NCBI GenBank assembly: GCA_001270045.2
Contig: DF970676.1
Span: 1 to 63,635, forward strand
Length of the DNA stretch: 63,635 nucleotides
Direction: 5' to 3'
Source: Bacteroidales bacterium 6E
GTDB taxonomy: Bacteria > Bacteroidota > Bacteroidia > Bacteroidales > Prolixibacteraceae
This document shows, one piece after another, positions 63,603-63,635 of this stretch; the first letter of the stretch is position 1; each line of letters opens with the position of its first letter. The translations under genes were made by a program, and so were the position numbers. Under the pieces are notes generated by a model. It had not been told where the DNA came from. It was given only the letters and a program-made list of their open reading frames with translations, and searched no databases.

Positions 63603-63635
63603 TTCTATATATAATATATAATATATATTATATAT
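63603..63635. repeat. TA-rich low-complexity run at the window end
   Basis: The last 33 bases are almost only alternating T and A, with partial self-complementarity. The run continues to the edge, so its full length is unknown. Confidence 0.6.

Noticed and set aside
1-63635. tRNA or rRNA genes
   Set aside because: No T-loop/acceptor pattern or rRNA sequence was recognised on either strand by eye; a covariance search would settle this.

Overview
The window is chromosomal DNA from a Bacteroidota bacterium, most likely Bacteroidales or Marinilabiliales. The evidence is: promoters with the Bacteroidota -7 box TAnnTTTG in front of many genes and few Shine-Dalgarno sequences; a protease with a type IX secretion (T9SS) sorting tail; an OmpA/PD40 protein of the PorE type; SusD-free but typical secreted GH92 and GH29 glycosidases; and lipoproteins. 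No rRNA, tRNA, CRISPR array, prophage or complete mobile element was seen. Only the tail of an IS4-type transposase lies at the left edge.

Layout. 0-6 kb: IS4 remnant, secreted creatininase-like amidohydrolase, rimO, a UPF0316 membrane protein, a YpfJ-type zinc peptidase and prfC. 6-15 kb: a secreted C26 glutamine amidotransferase-like protein, a leaderless repeat protein ending in a GH16-like fold without its catalytic residues and translationally coupled to a stand-alone PAS protein, a patatin/beta-barrel protein, a YitT protein and a GH92 mannosidase. 15-24.6 kb: rplS, then a cell-wall group (C69 dipeptidase, anmK, M23 peptidase) divergent from a coiled-coil/zapA/rny cluster, followed by a SirB1-like protein and a nucleoside phosphorylase. 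24.7-35 kb: SPFH protein, hotdog thioesterase, TPR-PD40-OmpA protein, lipoprotein cytochrome c, GntR regulator, SulP transporter and an AddB-like nuclease. 35-44 kb: two esterases and a complete RND efflux operon. 44-58 kb: pabBC, gamma-glutamyltransferase, PQQ-type propeller protein, DUF3810 protein, iorAB, GH29 fucosidase and sucAB. 58-63.6 kb: a clearly more AT-rich end with a lipoprotein, a very large secreted metalloprotease split by a frameshift, and a poorly coding right edge.

The genes are mostly housekeeping (translation, division, RNA decay, folate, 2-oxoacid oxidation) mixed with secreted hydrolases for glycans, peptides and esters, fitting a polymer-degrading heterotroph. sucAB and the cytochrome c point to some respiratory capacity; iorAB points to ferredoxin-linked amino-acid oxidation.

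The observations most worth checking are the repeat/GH16-like plus PAS pair at 7.3-9.5 kb, the A7 frameshift in the T9SS protease at 62.48 kb, the 34-bp tandem repeat downstream of sucB whose three arms compete for one inverted arm, the hairpin RNA between zapA and rny, and the IorA subunit without its ferredoxin domain. All function calls come from reading motifs by eye; no database search was run.
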